A stretch of DNA of 64,000 nt, taken from positions 434,001 to 498,000 of the forward strand of contig NZ_JACATN010000003.1 of NCBI RefSeq assembly GCF_018603515.1, read 5' to 3'. Each line of letters opens with the position of its first letter. The first letter of the stretch is position 1. The stretch comes from Zobellia barbeyronii (lineage in GTDB: Bacteria > Bacteroidota > Bacteroidia > Flavobacteriales > Flavobacteriaceae). The translations under genes were made by a program, and so were the position numbers. The notes below the pieces were generated by a model. The model did no database searches, was not told the DNA's origin, and saw only the letters and a program-made list of their open reading frames with translations. Below are positions 62,535 through 64,000 of this stretch, one piece after another.

Positions 62535-64000
62535 TTGAAAAAAGCTATCTGCTGTACTTCATTTTTTCTTGTCCTTTTTCAACAAGGTCATGCAAAAATG
62601 AATCGACTCCCTTGCGGGATTGAAAAAGGAATTCACAAAAATTTACGGACCCTTCTCTTTTCAGAAGACAACTATCTTCCTCCCGATCAAGCCGAAAAAA
62701 AACATACCATTAGTGGGTATATTACTGAAAGTGGAAGTGGTGAAAATCTCTTGGGAGTTTCTGTTTATGTACCCGAATTAAAATTAGGAACAACAACTAA
62801 TGACTATGGATTTTTCTCTTTAACCCTTCCCGAGGGAAATCATGAAGTGGTCATATCATACATTGGTTATGGAAACGAAAAGCGACAACTAAATTTATTG
62901 GAAGACAAGATTCTTTCTATAGCGTTGAAACCTTCCGCCCAAAATCTTGAAGAAGTAATTGTTACTGCAGATGAAAGAATAAAAGAAAGCAAAGTAACTC
63001 AAATGAGTAAAGTGCAGATCAATCCTGCAGACATTCAAGACATCCCAGCATTACTGGGTGAAAAAGATGTAATGAAGACCTTGCAGCTCATGCCGGGTAT
63101 TCAAGGTGGATCAGAAGGTAGTTCTGGTTTTTTTGTTCGTGGAGGTACTCCTGACCAAAACCTAATTATCTTAGATGATGCTGTTGTTTACAACTCCAAC
63201 CACCTTTTTGGCTTTTTCTCTGTCTTTAATGGCGATGCTATAAAATCTGTTGAAGCTTTCAAAGGTGGTTTCCCTGCTCGTTTTGGAGGACGGCTATCCT
63301 CTGTTATTAAGTTAGACATGAAAGATGGGAACAAAGAAAAGCTCTCTGGCAAGGTAAATATTGGCCTTATATCATCATCTGCATTGCTTGAGGGGCCTAT
63401 TAATAAAGGAAAAACATCGTTTATTGCCAGTGGCCGCCGTACTTACGCAGATATTATGGCACGCCCATTTATAGATAGCGATAAAGGAAATAAAACAGGG
63501 TATTACTTTACTGACTTCAATTTTAAAATTCATCATATTTTTAGTCCAAAAGACAAATTGTACTGGAGCAATTATTTTGGACAGGACAAATTCTATGATA
63601 ACAGTGTTTATATAGATGGAAAAACGGACAAATCACGATTGCAATGGGGAAATATTACTTCTACCCTTCGTTGGAATCACCAGTTTAACAACAAGCTTTT
63701 TTCTAACACCTCATTGATTTTTAGTAATTATAAGTTCAAAATTCTTTTTGAGGAGGGTTTTGAGGACGAAAAATTCCAGTTTAAAAGTAGCTCGGGTATT
63801 AACGATTATACCTTGAAAACCGATTTTGATTATTACCCTAACAGTAAACACACCATTAGATTTGGGGCCAATGCAACCCGTCATAACTTTACTCCACAGC
63901 GTTTGTTGCTCAAAGACGAATTTAACCCAGATATAAATAAAGAACAAGAACTGAATTCTTTTGAAGGTGCAGTATATGCTGAGGACGATTGGAAATTGAC
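62535..64000 (+). CDS. TonB-dependent receptor, N-terminal part (partial)
   Basis: The gene runs off the right edge; 488 codons are present. The start is TTG 62535 (LKKAICCTSFFLVLFQQGHA), since a signal peptide is needed and the first ATG (codon 22) lies after it. After about 40 residues comes a CarboxypepD-regulatory-like domain (HTISGYITESGSGENLLGVS, then VYVPELKLGTTTNDYGFFSL). The plug follows, with LEEVIVTADERI (TonB-box region), LQLMPGIQGGSEGSSGFFVR and GGTPDQNLIILDDAVVYNSN, then the first barrel strands. Such receptors import glycans, siderophores or peptides across the outer membrane. No SusD-like gene is in view, and no STN domain precedes it. Confidence 0.88.
   Translation, partial: MKKAICCTSFFLVLFQQGHAKMNRLPCGIEKGIHKNLRTLLFSEDNYLPPDQAEKKHTISGYITESGSGENLLGVSVYVPELKLGTTTNDYGFFSLTLPEGNHEVVISYIGYGNEKRQLNLLEDKILSIALKPSAQNLEEVIVTADERIKESKVTQMSKVQINPADIQDIPALLGEKDVMKTLQLMPGIQGGSEGSSGFFVRGGTPDQNLIILDDAVVYNSNHLFGFFSVFNGDAIKSVEAFKGGFPARFGGRLSSVIKLDMKDGNKEKLSGKVNIGLISSSALLEGPINKGKTSFIASGRRTYADIMARPFIDSDKGNKTGYYFTDFNFKIHHIFSPKDKLYWSNYFGQDKFYDNSVYIDGKTDKSRLQWGNITSTLRWNHQFNNKLFSNTSLIFSNYKFKILFEEGFEDEKFQFKSSSGINDYTLKTDFDYYPNSKHTIRFGANATRHNFTPQRLLLKDEFNPDINKEQELNSFEGAVYAEDDWKL

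Overview
This AT-rich window comes from the chromosome of a marine Flavobacteriaceae-type Bacteroidota. The evidence is a TonB-dependent receptor with a carboxypeptidase-like N-terminal domain, many small outer-membrane beta-barrels and Cys-lipoproteins, a six-domain S1 protein with a long acidic N-terminus, fasciclin, head-GIN (DUF2807) and PVC-type cytochrome proteins, and repeated TANNTTTG promoter boxes with no Shine-Dalgarno sequences. There is no prophage, insertion sequence, CRISPR array, rRNA or recognisable tRNA. Most of the window is core genome with small lineage-specific insertions of secreted proteins.

Layout. 0-9 kb: the start of pyrR (cut by the window edge), two unrecognised lipoproteins, rpsA, a small BON/LysM-like protein, and an overlapping lon-cmk pair. 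9-12.3 kb: a four-gene operon with an ECF sigma factor, a one-TM anti-sigma-like protein and two different predicted beta-solenoid secreted proteins. 12.3-19 kb: an MFS permease, an M48 metallopeptidase lipoprotein, a GH31 glucosidase and the glycogen branching enzyme. 19-29.6 kb: single genes (collagen-like lipoprotein, msrB, DUF1572, lpdA, DUF3817, aroQ, xerD, several barrels, GH13 alpha-glucosidase, type II NADH dehydrogenase). 29.9-33.9 kb: a second sigma factor with a membrane partner, an unusual PlsC-like acyltransferase, a Nudix hydrolase, a lipoprotein prolyl isomerase and a TRIC-type channel. 33.9-40.8 kb: the conserved membrane/ATPase cluster RDD / SpoIIM / membrane protein / DUF4129 / DUF4350 / MoxR / DUF58. 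41-49.4 kb: DUF3500, DinB-like and DUF2007 proteins, a 1136-residue propeller-HEAT-cytochrome lipoprotein, a nitronate monooxygenase-like enzyme and mnmA. 49.5-64 kb: a triple-FAS1 lipoprotein, yidC, pyrG, DUF3820, a TIM-barrel isomerase-like protein, a beta-barrel, DUF922 and OsmC proteins, a five-LysM protein, guaA, and the start of a TonB-dependent receptor (cut by the window edge).

How genes work together. GlgB, the GH31 enzyme and the GH13 enzyme form a dispersed alpha-glucan metabolism set. pyrR, pyrG, cmk and guaA supply and regulate nucleotides. lon, M48, DUF922, yidC and the LysM protein concern envelope and protein quality control. The two sigma-factor operons are probable envelope-responsive regulators. 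Bidirectional intrinsic terminators separate several convergent pairs. Some genes are packed so tightly that they share start or stop palindromes (CATG at 32509, CTAG at 31026).

The less explained parts are: the sigma/beta-solenoid operon; the RDD-SpoIIM-MoxR-DUF58 cluster; -7 boxes set 3-4 nt before start codons; a 22-bp palindrome on the lon start; a structured gene-free stretch at 51.0-51.15 kb; a DnaA-box-like inverted repeat at 40.83 kb; and small gene remnants at 56.2 and 62.0-62.5 kb. No single obviously new defence or biosynthetic system was found.
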